NCBI GenBank assembly: GCA_012522615.1
Contig: JAAYKB010000058.1
Span: 1-8,287 of the forward strand
DNA from: Clostridiales bacterium
GTDB lineage: Bacteria > Bacillota > Clostridia > Oscillospirales > Acutalibacteraceae
Direction of reading: 5' to 3'
DNA: 8,287 nucleotides
Shown here one piece after another: positions 1 to 6,114 of the stretch. A model generated the notes under the pieces. The model was not told the DNA's origin. It worked only from the letters and a program-made list of their open reading frames with translations, and searched no databases. Numbering within the stretch: position 1 is the stretch's first letter; every line of letters starts with the position of its first letter. Made by a program: the position numbers and the translations under genes.

Positions 1-1
1 A

Positions 2-151
2 CACATACCCGGCAGATTCGACAGCATCCCGAAAGGTAGAAGCAAAAGCAGCATAGGTTATTATAACGGCATGTATATCTCCGAAAATTTCGGGGCAATC
101 ACAGATATTCCAATCGACAAAATCACATCTTTCGTACATAACACGGTATAG
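2..151 (+). CDS. 3' end of an unrecognised protein gene (partial)
   Basis: A reading frame is open from the left edge and closes at a TAG at 149-151, giving the last 49 residues of a protein that ends ITSFVHNTV. It has normal-looking composition (GYYNGMYISENFGAI in the middle), with no membrane segment and no motif I can assign. The stop lies 4 nt from the stop of the opposing deacetylase gene, the tight convergent packing expected of two real genes. The minus strand is also open across this stretch in one frame, but there it codes a cysteine-rich sequence with no supporting start signal, so I prefer the + strand reading. Function unknown. There is no room for a terminator between the two convergent genes. 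Confidence 0.5.
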   Translation, partial: HIPGRFDSIPKGRSKSSIGYYNGMYISENFGAITDIPIDKITSFVHNTV

Positions 152-155
152 GGTT

Positions 156-965
156 TTAATTCTCAACCAGAGCATCGAGGGTTTTGAATGTATACCCTTC
201 CGACTTCCACCTTGTAAGAAGTTTGTCAAGAATTTCCGAATTGGTTTTTGAGGTGCTGTGCAACAGTACAACCGCTCCCGGATGAATTCGCGGCAGGAGC
301 TTGTTAAACGCCTCCTGATGCGTGGGCTGGTTGTCGGTGTACCAGTCTACATAGGCAAGACTCCAAAATACGGTTTTATATCCGAGCTCCTGTGCCATCT
401 TTAAATTGCTCTCGCTGTATTTGCCCTGCGGAGGGCGATAAAACCGGGGCATTTCCTTGCCGGTCGTCTCCTCATAAAGCTCCTCGAGTGACCGCAACTC
501 CTTTAAAAAGGATTCCTTGTCCGCGATTTTTGACATGTCGGGATGATGGAAGGTGTGATTGCCTACAATATGTCCCTCGTCACACATACGCTTAACCAGC
601 TCGGGGCTGGTTTCAATATAATTGCCGACCAGAAAAAAGGCAGCCTTGACATCGTGCTTTTTGAGGGTGTCAAGAATGACGGGGGTATAACCGTTTTCAA
701 ATCCTGCGTCGAATGTGAGATAGATTGCCTTATCTTTGTCGTTCCCGACATAATAGGCGTCATACTTTTTCAGAAAATCGGCCGAAGCATTGCCTTCCGG
801 CGCCCTGCCCGGTTGTCGGAAGCTGAGTCCCCAGTTGGTGTTTGCATTGGAGGTTGGAACCGCATCTTCGCCGAGTAAATTCGCCGCGACAATTACTGCT
901 GTTACAAGAATAACGCAGCATAAAGCGACGGCTAACAGTCTTTTGCCCTTTACTATGTAATACAT
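156..965 (-). CDS. pdaA: PdaA-type polysaccharide (peptidoglycan) deacetylase
   Basis: A 269-residue membrane-anchored NodB-fold deacetylase. Residues 1-8 are short and basic, 9-31 are hydrophobic (signal anchor), and 75-269 form the catalytic domain. Visible motifs are TFDAGFENG (84-92; D86 is the likely catalytic base), the metal site HTFHHP (H137, H141), YRPPQG (R177), the DW pair (D207, W208) and LLHS (H236). The TFDxG[FY]ENG form, which lacks the second Asp of the usual TFDDG, is typical of PdaA (delta-lactam-biosynthetic de-N-acetylase). PdaA deacetylates N-acetylmuramic acid after CwlD has removed the side peptide, and so makes the muramic delta-lactam of spore cortex. The start is set by GGTGA six nt upstream of the ATG. 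The gene follows mscL after 99 nt that hold a stem-loop and a TATAAT, so separate, possibly forespore, expression is likely. A general exported peptidoglycan deacetylase is the alternative; fit to PdaA over the whole domain makes that less likely. Confidence 0.9.
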   Translation of the reverse strand: MYYIVKGKRLLAVALCCVILVTAVIVAANLLGEDAVPTSNANTNWGLSFRQPGRAPEGNASADFLKKYDAYYVGNDKDKAIYLTFDAGFENGYTPVILDTLKKHDVKAAFFLVGNYIETSPELVKRMCDEGHIVGNHTFHHPDMSKIADKESFLKELRSLEELYEETTGKEMPRFYRPPQGKYSESNLKMAQELGYKTVFWSLAYVDWYTDNQPTHQEAFNKLLPRIHPGAVVLLHSTSKTNSEILDKLLTRWKSEGYTFKTLDALVEN

Positions 966-996
966 GATTCTTCACCATCATTTCAATGATTTTATG

Positions 997-1031
997 TGAC
1001 ATCGCCCCGCCTTTTGGCAGGGTGAATGTCA
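997..1031. other. strong imperfect stem-loop between mscL and pdaA
   Basis: The arms TGACAT (997-1002) and ATGTCA (1026-1031) enclose an inner stem CCCCGCC (1005-1011) and GGCAGGG (1016-1022) with a TTTT loop; the internal loop is 2 nt against 3 nt. On the minus strand the inner stem has one G-U pair. It lies 34 nt downstream (minus strand) of the mscL stop and 32 nt before the pdaA start. No clean U-run follows on either strand, so a classical terminator is doubtful. A TATAAT on the minus strand at 1037-1042, with no good -35 at normal spacing, would place a transcript start at the foot of the hairpin and make it a 5' cap of the pdaA mRNA. Otherwise it may be a processing or attenuation element. 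The rest of the 966-1064 gap holds only the pdaA ribosome binding site. Confidence 0.55.
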
Positions 1032-1064
1032 TTCTAATTATATGGTGAAGAAACGCGAAATATG

Positions 1065-1577
1065 TTAAGAATCAAGCTCGGATGTACAATAAGGACAACG
1101 GGTCGCCTCGATGTCAATCTCGCTGCGGCAGTATCCGCAGGTTTTTGTTTTGGGTTCCTCGGGCGCGGTTTCCTCCTTATTTTTACGAATATCTCCCGAC
1201 CTGTTAATCAGCTTTACCATAAGGAAGTTTACGAAAGCCATAATTAAAAAGTCAATGACGGATGTGATAAAAGCCCCGTAATTAAAGGTTGTCACGCCCA
1301 GTTGCTTTGCCACCTCCAAAGAGGTTATCTCGCTTCTTTCGACGCCCTCGGGAATCTTTAGAGGAACGAATTGGTCGTTGAAGTTGACGCTTCCCGTCAA
1401 CAAACCGATTAGCGGCATCAAAAGATCGTTGATTACCGAGGTAACGATTTTCTGAAACGCTCCCCCGATTATAACGCCCACTGCCAAATCGATTACATTT
1501 CCGCGAAGGGCAAATTTTTTGAATTCTTCCATAATGGTCAGTTTCGGCAATACGATTCTGTCAAACTTCTTCTTCAT
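1065..1577 (-). CDS. mscL: large-conductance mechanosensitive channel MscL with C-terminal zinc ribbon
   Basis: MscL forms a homopentameric pore in the cell membrane that opens under high tension and releases solutes during hypo-osmotic shock. With the preferred ATG at 1577 the protein has 170 residues (E. coli MscL has 136). The family signature FALRGNVIDLAVGVIIGGAF occupies roughly 22-41 within TM1 (24-54). A periplasmic-type loop follows, then TM2 at about 101-124. After TM2 the usual cytoplasmic EIRDLL-type helix is missing. In its place come a charged linker and CGYC (C147, C150) plus CPYC (C161, C164), a CxxC-x10-CxxC zinc ribbon. Start choice: GGAAAGG directly abuts an upstream in-frame ATG (1589), leaving no spacer, but lies 12 nt from the ATG at 1577. 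The gene begins 30 nt after the exonuclease stop and is probably cotranscribed with it. Confidence 0.95.
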   Translation of the reverse strand: MKKKFDRIVLPKLTIMEEFKKFALRGNVIDLAVGVIIGGAFQKIVTSVINDLLMPLIGLLTGSVNFNDQFVPLKIPEGVERSEITSLEVAKQLGVTTFNYGAFITSVIDFLIMAFVNFLMVKLINRSGDIRKNKEETAPEEPKTKTCGYCRSEIDIEATRCPYCTSELDS

Positions 1578-1607
1578 TGATGAAATCATCCTTTCCCATA
1601 AGTATAT

Positions 1608-2519
1608 TTATGTTTCAGAGGGTGGCTCCGCTTTATCTGTATTTTCATTGTCTTCGGTATGCTGCCCGCTCTCGGTTTTTTCCTCCTTGAGAGAGAGCTT
1701 GAGTAGGGTTTCCGCCCCGTCATATTTGAGCTTCACCTGAACCCAGGCGGTATATTTTAGATTACAGCTTCTGCAGTCAAAATCGGCGCAGAACGCTCGG
1801 GTCCGAAACCGCCATTCTCCGATTAGCTTTAACTGACGGTTGCATTCCTGACATCTGAAACTTAGGTCCGCAATATTAACATGCTCGCTGTTGATGTCGC
1901 TGATTATTGAGTTTTTGAAGGTCAATCGTTGATAAAACTCGGTATTCGCCGGACAAATCTGCCGGTCAAATGATTCCTTATGGTATATTTTTGCAAATAT
2001 CCTGCCCGCCAATATGCTGTCGTCGAGAGCCCGGTGCATATCCATCTCTTCCCCGCTTATTTCAAGCAGCTCGCACGCTTTGCCAAGACCAATCTGCTGG
2101 GCGCTGCCTGTTCCCATTCTTTTCTGGAAATACGCCTGTAAATCGGCATAACGGTTCATAAACGGAATACGCTCCTGCTTGAGAAAATACCGGCAGTTTT
2201 CGAGCATTACGATAAGATCGGTTGTGCTCCATGTAATGACAACAGCCTCGGTATCGCCAATCCACTTGCGAAGCTGGGATACGGCGTGCGAAAAGGGCAC
2301 GCCTATTTCCAGCTCCTCATCTACGATTCCGGTTAGGTTCTGGACAATTGAGGTCAGCTTGCGGCTGACAACAGGACGGATGACCACATGAAATGTGTCT
2401 GTCTGCCGTAAGGCTTCATCCAGCTTCACAGCGCCTATTTCGATTATTTCATTAAAATACCCGCGAGTGCGCCGGGAATATGCCCCGTTCCATTCGAGAT
2501 CCAATATAATATAGGTCAT
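1608..2519 (-). CDS. DEDDh-family 3'-5' exonuclease with C-terminal zinc-binding domain
   Basis: The N-terminal two thirds is an RNase T/DnaQ-fold exonuclease. Counting from the ATG at 2519 (303 residues), the DEDDh residues are D7 and E9 (in DLEWN), D101, and H162 with D167 in HRALDD (HxAxxD). The DLEWN and EIIEIGAVKLD pattern resembles the KapD/ERI-1-like exonucleases, which trim 3' ends of RNA or DNA with two metal ions; the actual substrate is unknown. Residues around 220-255 carry CQEC (C223, C226), C244 and CRSC (C249, C252), a probable zinc ribbon, and the last 25 or so residues are an acidic, disordered-looking tail. Start choice: GGGTGA lies about 5 nt before the ATG at 2519, whereas the in-frame ATG at 2531 has no Shine-Dalgarno. 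The gene sits 69 nt downstream of the HIT gene and 30 nt upstream of mscL. It could instead be a DNA polymerase III epsilon-like proofreading protein, but the sequence fits the KapD-like group better. Confidence 0.88.
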   Translation of the reverse strand: MTYIILDLEWNGAYSRRTRGYFNEIIEIGAVKLDEALRQTDTFHVVIRPVVSRKLTSIVQNLTGIVDEELEIGVPFSHAVSQLRKWIGDTEAVVITWSTTDLIVMLENCRYFLKQERIPFMNRYADLQAYFQKRMGTGSAQQIGLGKACELLEISGEEMDMHRALDDSILAGRIFAKIYHKESFDRQICPANTEFYQRLTFKNSIISDINSEHVNIADLSFRCQECNRQLKLIGEWRFRTRAFCADFDCRSCNLKYTAWVQVKLKYDGAETLLKLSLKEEKTESGQHTEDNENTDKAEPPSET

Positions 2520-2588
2520 GCAGTCACCCATTCATTGAGGTTTTTATATTATTAGTGGAAAATTATATGGGCTCACCGTCCATGGATA

Positions 2589-2924
2589 TTATGCCATACC
2601 GCCGAGAACCCTGCCGGCAAGCACATGGGAATGCAGATGGAAAACCGTCTGCCCCGCGTCGGTTCCGTTATTTGTGACAACCCGATATGAGGTGAGATTC
2701 ATTTCACCGGCAACCCTTGCAATCACCTCATAAATATGGGCGATTATCCCGCTGTTCTGCCCATTTATGTCACCGGCTCCGGAGATATGCTGTTTCGGAA
2801 CCACCAGAAAATGCACCGGCGCCTTTGGCTCGATGTCGTAAAACGCCAGAACCTTTTCATCCTCATAAACCTTGTTCGAGGGAATCTTTCCGTCAACAAT
2901 TTTGCAAAAAACACAATCCGACAT
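2589..2924 (-). CDS. HIT-family (Hint-type) purine nucleoside phosphoramidase
   Basis: A complete 111-residue histidine-triad protein, the usual length for the Hint branch. The active-site triad HLHSH is at 96-100 (H96, H98, H100), followed by VLAGR. The N-terminal SDCVFCKIVDGKIPS carries C4 and C7, which with H46 fit the zinc site found in many bacterial Hint proteins. Known Hint enzymes hydrolyse AMP-N bonds, including aminoacyl-adenylates released by tRNA synthetases, so its place 29 nt downstream of alaS is suggestive, although a functional link is inference. The start is supported by AGGAAAGGA about 9-10 nt upstream of the ATG. After the stop, 69 nt of AT-rich sequence lead into the exonuclease gene; it has a TATAAT-like box but no convincing full promoter. 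Confidence 0.95.
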   Translation of the reverse strand: MSDCVFCKIVDGKIPSNKVYEDEKVLAFYDIEPKAPVHFLVVPKQHISGAGDINGQNSGIIAHIYEVIARVAGEMNLTSYRVVTNNGTDAGQTVFHLHSHVLAGRVLGGMA

Positions 2925-2953
2925 TCCGATACATCCTTTCCTCTTTTAAGTCT

Positions 2954-5602
2954 TTAATTTAACAACCGTTCGACGATTTTGGGAACCGCAGCTACCGCAT
3001 CCTCGACCTTTGAGATATCCTTGCCGCCTGCCATGGCAGAATCGGGTCTGCCGCCGCCGTTGCCGTCGCAAATCTTAGCCGTTTCGCGCACGATATTTCC
3101 GGCGTGTGCGCCCTTTTTGATTGCCTGGGCGCCGCAGAAGCAGCCGAAGGATACCGTTTCCGCATCCTTCATAATACCCGCAATAACTACAACCGCGTCA
3201 TCGGGGGCGATATCGCGGCATCGGTCACACATGGTACGTACGCCGCCCCCGTCAACCCCGTTGAACACGGCAGCGGCAACCCTGACCCCGCCAACGGTTT
3301 TCATGTTTTCAAACAGCCCCTCGACCTTGGACGCCGCCATCTTTGCATTGAGGGCATCAAGCTCGCGCTGTATCCCTTTGAGCTCGCCGGTAAGCTGTGA
3401 AGCGCGGCGGGGCAGTTCTTCAAGATTTCCGGATTTAATTGCATCGGCTGTCTGCACCAGAAGCTCGCGGTAGTGGTCAATCAACTCCAGCACATGCTCG
3501 CCCGTCACGGCTTCAATCCTGCGAATCCCGGCGGCAACCGAGCTTTCAGATATGATTCTGAACAGTCCTAACTTGGAAGTATTATCAACGTGGGTACCTC
3601 CGCACAGCTCGATGGACACATTATCATCCTCGGCGCCGATGCGGACAACTCGGACAACATCACCGTATTTTTCACCGAACAGCGCTATTGCGCCAAGCTT
3701 TTTGGCTTGGTCAATCGGCATTTCGCGGATTTCCGCTTGAATCCCCTGCAATATCCAGCCGTTTACAAGGTTTTCAACCTGTTTTATCTCATCATTCGTC
3801 ATTGCCGTGAAATGTGAGAAGTCAAAGCGCATACGCTTGCTGTCCACAAGCTGGCCCGCCTGCTCAACATGGCTGCCGAGCACCTTACGCAAAGCCGCCT
3901 GCAGCAGATGGGCGGCGGTATGGTTTCTCATGGTGGCGCGTCGCCGGTTCTGGTCTACACTTGCCGTTACCACGTCGCCCACCCTGAGCTCCCCGGAAAC
4001 CATCCTTCCAACATGGACAATAACCCCGTTCTGGCTTTTTATCGTGTCTGAAACCGTGAATGAGGCTTCGTCATTGTTTATTATGCCCGTATCGCCCGAT
4101 TGTCCGCCGCTTTCGGCGTAAAACGGCGTTACATCCAAAACCACGGCCGCCTCCCCTTCGTTCAGGCTTTCGATAAACTCATTGTCGCGGACAATAGCGG
4201 TCACCTTCGCCTCGGATACCATGGTTTCATATCCCGCAAACCGTCCGGGTTCCATCTGCTCTACCGCACCGGCTTCTCCCTTCCACGCGTCCGCACCGGC
4301 ATTTTTGCGTGCGGCGCGTGCCCGGGCTCTCTGCTCGGTCATCAGCTTGTTAAACCCGTCCTCGTCAATCCCGATTCCCTTTTCCTCCAGAATGTCGCGG
4401 GTCAAATCCACAGGGAATCCGTAGGTGTCGTACAGCTTGAAGGCGTCCGCCCCCGATAGTGTTGTCCCCTTTAGGGATGTCAGCATATCGTCGAGCAGGG
4501 ACAATCCGCTGTCGATGGTCTTTCCGAACGCCTCTTCCTCAACAAGGATTATCTTTTTGATGAAATCTCCTTTTTCGCTGAGCTCGGGATATGCCGTAAG
4601 GTTTTCCTTGATTACGGTATCGCATACCTGATATAAAAACGGCTGGTGTATTCCCAGCAGCCTTCCGTGACGAGCGGCGCGGCGGAGCAGCCGGCGCACG
4701 ACATATCCGCGCCCCTCGTTTGAGGGCATCACGCCGTCGCCAATCATAAAGGTGGTGGAACGGATATGGTCTGTTATGACGCGCAGAGATATGTCGATTT
4801 TTTCGTTGTCCTTGTATTTAACACCTGCAATCCTGCCGATATGGCCCATAATATTCTGAACCGTGTCAACCTCAAACAGGCTGTCAACCCCCTGCATGAT
4901 ACAGGCAAGTCGCTCAAGCCCCATGCCGGTATCGATATTCGGATGGTCAAGCGGGGTGTAGTTTCCTTTCCCGTCGCTGTCGAACTGGGTAAACACGTTG
5001 TTCCAGAACTCGACATACCTGTCGCAGTCGCATCCAACGCCGCAGGTCGGTGAACCGCATCCGTATTGCTCGCCCCGGTCAAAATACAGCTCCGAGCAAG
5101 GTCCGCAGGGACCTGAGCCATGCTCCCAGAAATTGTCCTCCTTGCCCATACGGACGATATGCTCCGGGCTGACGCCCACATGCTTGGTCCAGATATCAAA
5201 CGCCTCGTCGTCCTTTTCATATATGCTTATCCAGAGACGGTCTGTCGGCATGCCGAGAACCTCGGTACAAAACTCCCAGGCCCAAGCCGTGGCTTCCTTC
5301 TTGAAATAATCCCCGAAGCTAAAATTCCCGAGCATTTCAAAATATGTGCCGTGGCGTGCGGTTTTCCCTACCCTTTCGATGTCGGGGGTGCGTATACACT
5401 TCTGACAAGTGGTCACCCGCTTGTGCGGAGGGGTAAGCTCGCCGGTAAAATACTTTTTCATAGGCGCCATGCCGGAATTAATCAGCAAAAGCGATTTGTC
5501 GTTTTGAGGAATCAGGGAGAAGCTCGGAAGTCTCAGATGATCCTTGCTTTCAAAGAAAGACAGAAATTTTTCTCTCAGTTCATTTAGTCCAGTCCACTGC
5601 AT
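2954..5602 (-). CDS. alaS: alanyl-tRNA synthetase
   Basis: AlaRS attaches alanine to tRNA-Ala in the cytoplasm. The 882-residue product matches the full length of the family (E. coli, 876). In order: a class II catalytic core (1 to about 250) with motif 2 near RHGTYFEMLGNFSFGDY (83-99) and motif 3 GMGLERL (226-232); the tRNA-recognition helical domain; the editing domain with zinc/active-site HTAAH (H561, H565) and CGGTH (C667, H671); and the C-Ala domain with GGGRPDSAMAGGKD (849-862). The core contains a cysteine-rich stretch with C166, C169, C182, C187, C191 and C193. Start choice: AAAGGAAAATCGAT precedes the ATG at 5602 with 8 nt spacing. The frame extends 26 codons further upstream, but that extension runs back through the T-box and terminator and is not translated. 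Control is by the T-box leader; the HIT gene follows after 29 nt. Confidence 0.98.
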   Translation of the reverse strand: MQWTGLNELREKFLSFFESKDHLRLPSFSLIPQNDKSLLLINSGMAPMKKYFTGELTPPHKRVTTCQKCIRTPDIERVGKTARHGTYFEMLGNFSFGDYFKKEATAWAWEFCTEVLGMPTDRLWISIYEKDDEAFDIWTKHVGVSPEHIVRMGKEDNFWEHGSGPCGPCSELYFDRGEQYGCGSPTCGVGCDCDRYVEFWNNVFTQFDSDGKGNYTPLDHPNIDTGMGLERLACIMQGVDSLFEVDTVQNIMGHIGRIAGVKYKDNEKIDISLRVITDHIRSTTFMIGDGVMPSNEGRGYVVRRLLRRAARHGRLLGIHQPFLYQVCDTVIKENLTAYPELSEKGDFIKKIILVEEEAFGKTIDSGLSLLDDMLTSLKGTTLSGADAFKLYDTYGFPVDLTRDILEEKGIGIDEDGFNKLMTEQRARARAARKNAGADAWKGEAGAVEQMEPGRFAGYETMVSEAKVTAIVRDNEFIESLNEGEAAVVLDVTPFYAESGGQSGDTGIINNDEASFTVSDTIKSQNGVIVHVGRMVSGELRVGDVVTASVDQNRRRATMRNHTAAHLLQAALRKVLGSHVEQAGQLVDSKRMRFDFSHFTAMTNDEIKQVENLVNGWILQGIQAEIREMPIDQAKKLGAIALFGEKYGDVVRVVRIGAEDDNVSIELCGGTHVDNTSKLGLFRIISESSVAAGIRRIEAVTGEHVLELIDHYRELLVQTADAIKSGNLEELPRRASQLTGELKGIQRELDALNAKMAASKVEGLFENMKTVGGVRVAAAVFNGVDGGGVRTMCDRCRDIAPDDAVVVIAGIMKDAETVSFGCFCGAQAIKKGAHAGNIVRETAKICDGNGGGRPDSAMAGGKDISKVEDAVAAVPKIVERLLN

Positions 5603-5626
5603 ATCGATTTTCCTTTCAAGAATATG

Positions 5627-5664
5627 AAAAATAAAACACCCCCGCCCTGACATGGGACGGAGGT
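5627..5664 (-). terminator. T-box-controlled intrinsic terminator of the alaS leader
   Basis: On the minus strand, ACCTCCG-T-CCC pairs with GGGCGGGGGT across the loop ATGTCA (one bulged T, one G-U pair), followed by GTTTTATTTTT. It sits directly after the T-box element and 24 nt before the alaS start codon. In the T-box mechanism this hairpin forms when tRNA-Ala is charged and stops transcription; uncharged tRNA stabilises the competing antiterminator. Confidence 0.85.
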
Positions 5665-5847
5665 CCGTGGTACCACCCAAATTGCGCCTCGGTTAAAGAT
5701 CGCCACTCTTATCCTTAACGCGGAATACGCCGCCGTTCATCACAGCGGAACTCGGGGATGGCCCGGCGGTATCTCTAACATAAGCGCCCTTACAGCCATG
5801 AGGCGCTCTCTCTGTATGCCGACACACCGCTTCTTCCCGTCACAGTT
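5627..5847 (-). promoter_or_regulatory. T-box riboswitch leader (alanine, GCC specifier)
   Basis: A tRNA-sensing leader RNA upstream of alaS. The T-box core GGGTGGTACCACGG is at 5665-5678 (consensus AGGGUGGNACCGCG, here with CCACGG). Stem I spans about 5749-5847: a lower helix CGGG/CCCG next to a kink-turn-like TGTGA, an upper helix GCGGTGT/ATACCGC (7 bp, one G-U), the conserved AGAGAG, and a distal GCGCC/GGGCGC hairpin. The 3' side of the specifier loop reads CGGGCCAT, and GCC at 5760-5762 followed by A is the likely alanine specifier codon. Stem III is GTTAAGGAT (5711-5719) with ATCTTTAAC (5692-5700). The switch reads the charging state of tRNA-Ala and controls readthrough into alaS and probably the genes behind it. 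Between promoter and Stem I, 5862-5879 forms a small A/T hairpin (7-bp stem, 4-nt loop). Confidence 0.95.
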
Positions 5848-5884
5848 TTTATTGTTGATTATAATATAATTATATATTACCCCT

Positions 5885-5913
5885 ATTATATTCTTACCAT
5901 AAAATATTGTCAA
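5885..5913 (-). promoter_or_regulatory. sigma-A-type promoter of the alaS operon
   Basis: A perfect -35 TTGACA (5908-5913), a 17-nt spacer and a perfect -10 TATAAT (5885-5890) on the minus strand. Transcription should start near 5878, about 30 nt before Stem I of the T-box leader, giving a leader of about 275 nt before alaS. Confidence 0.92.
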
Positions 5914-5986
5914 GATTAGGGGACCGGGTTAACAGAGTCAGTTTCGAAAGGTAAAGCAAGGAAAGAGGCTTATCAGGACATAACTC

Positions 5987-6013
5987 TTGACAAATTTATT
6001 TATAATATATAAT
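5987..6013 (+). promoter_or_regulatory. probable promoter of the glycosyltransferase-acyltransferase gene
   Basis: TTGACA (5987-5992) followed, after a 15-nt spacer, by TATAAT (6008-6013) within a run of overlapping TATAAT/TAATAG sequences, so the exact -10 may be shifted by a few bases. The spacer is shorter than ideal. It faces away from the alaS promoter, whose -35 lies 74 nt to the left; the 5914-5986 stretch between them shows nothing recognisable. It predicts a 5' UTR of about 95 nt. That UTR holds an 11-bp palindrome, ATACC-G-GGTAT, at 6044-6054, which might be an operator but could be chance. Confidence 0.65.
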
Positions 6014-6114
6014 AGATATAGGCAGATATTCCTTTGGTTTTCTATACCGGGTATTGTATGTTCGCTTGGAGAGCAAAATAAAATCCGGCAGCATGGAGGG
6101 GAGTGGTATTTAAG

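Noticed and set aside
1..155. Minus-strand frame open across the left edge (cysteine-rich)
   Set aside because: No ribosome binding site, and the + strand frame ends in a stop tightly packed against pdaA, which is the better gene model. The short length prevents certainty.
910..930. Possible lipobox in the deacetylase (adjacent Cys16-Cys17)
   Set aside because: The cysteines lie in the middle of the hydrophobic segment without the small-residue context of a signal peptidase II site; a signal anchor fits better.
760..1032. 90-codon minus-strand frame overlapping the start of pdaA
   Set aside because: It is out of frame with the conserved deacetylase, lacks any motif and runs through the intergenic stem-loop.
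2532..2588. TATAAT-like box between the HIT and exonuclease genes as an internal promoter
   Set aside because: No -35 at a suitable distance; the gap is simply AT-rich.
2979..5587. Several long + strand open frames (e.g. 2979-3473, 5120-5587) opposite alaS
   Set aside because: They lie entirely antisense to the clearly real alaS and have no ribosome binding sites or recognisable domains, so they are shadows of its codon pattern.
5603..5680. 26-codon N-terminal extension of alaS
   Set aside because: It would translate the T-box core and terminator. The start at 5602 has a well-spaced Shine-Dalgarno and matches the family's N-terminus.
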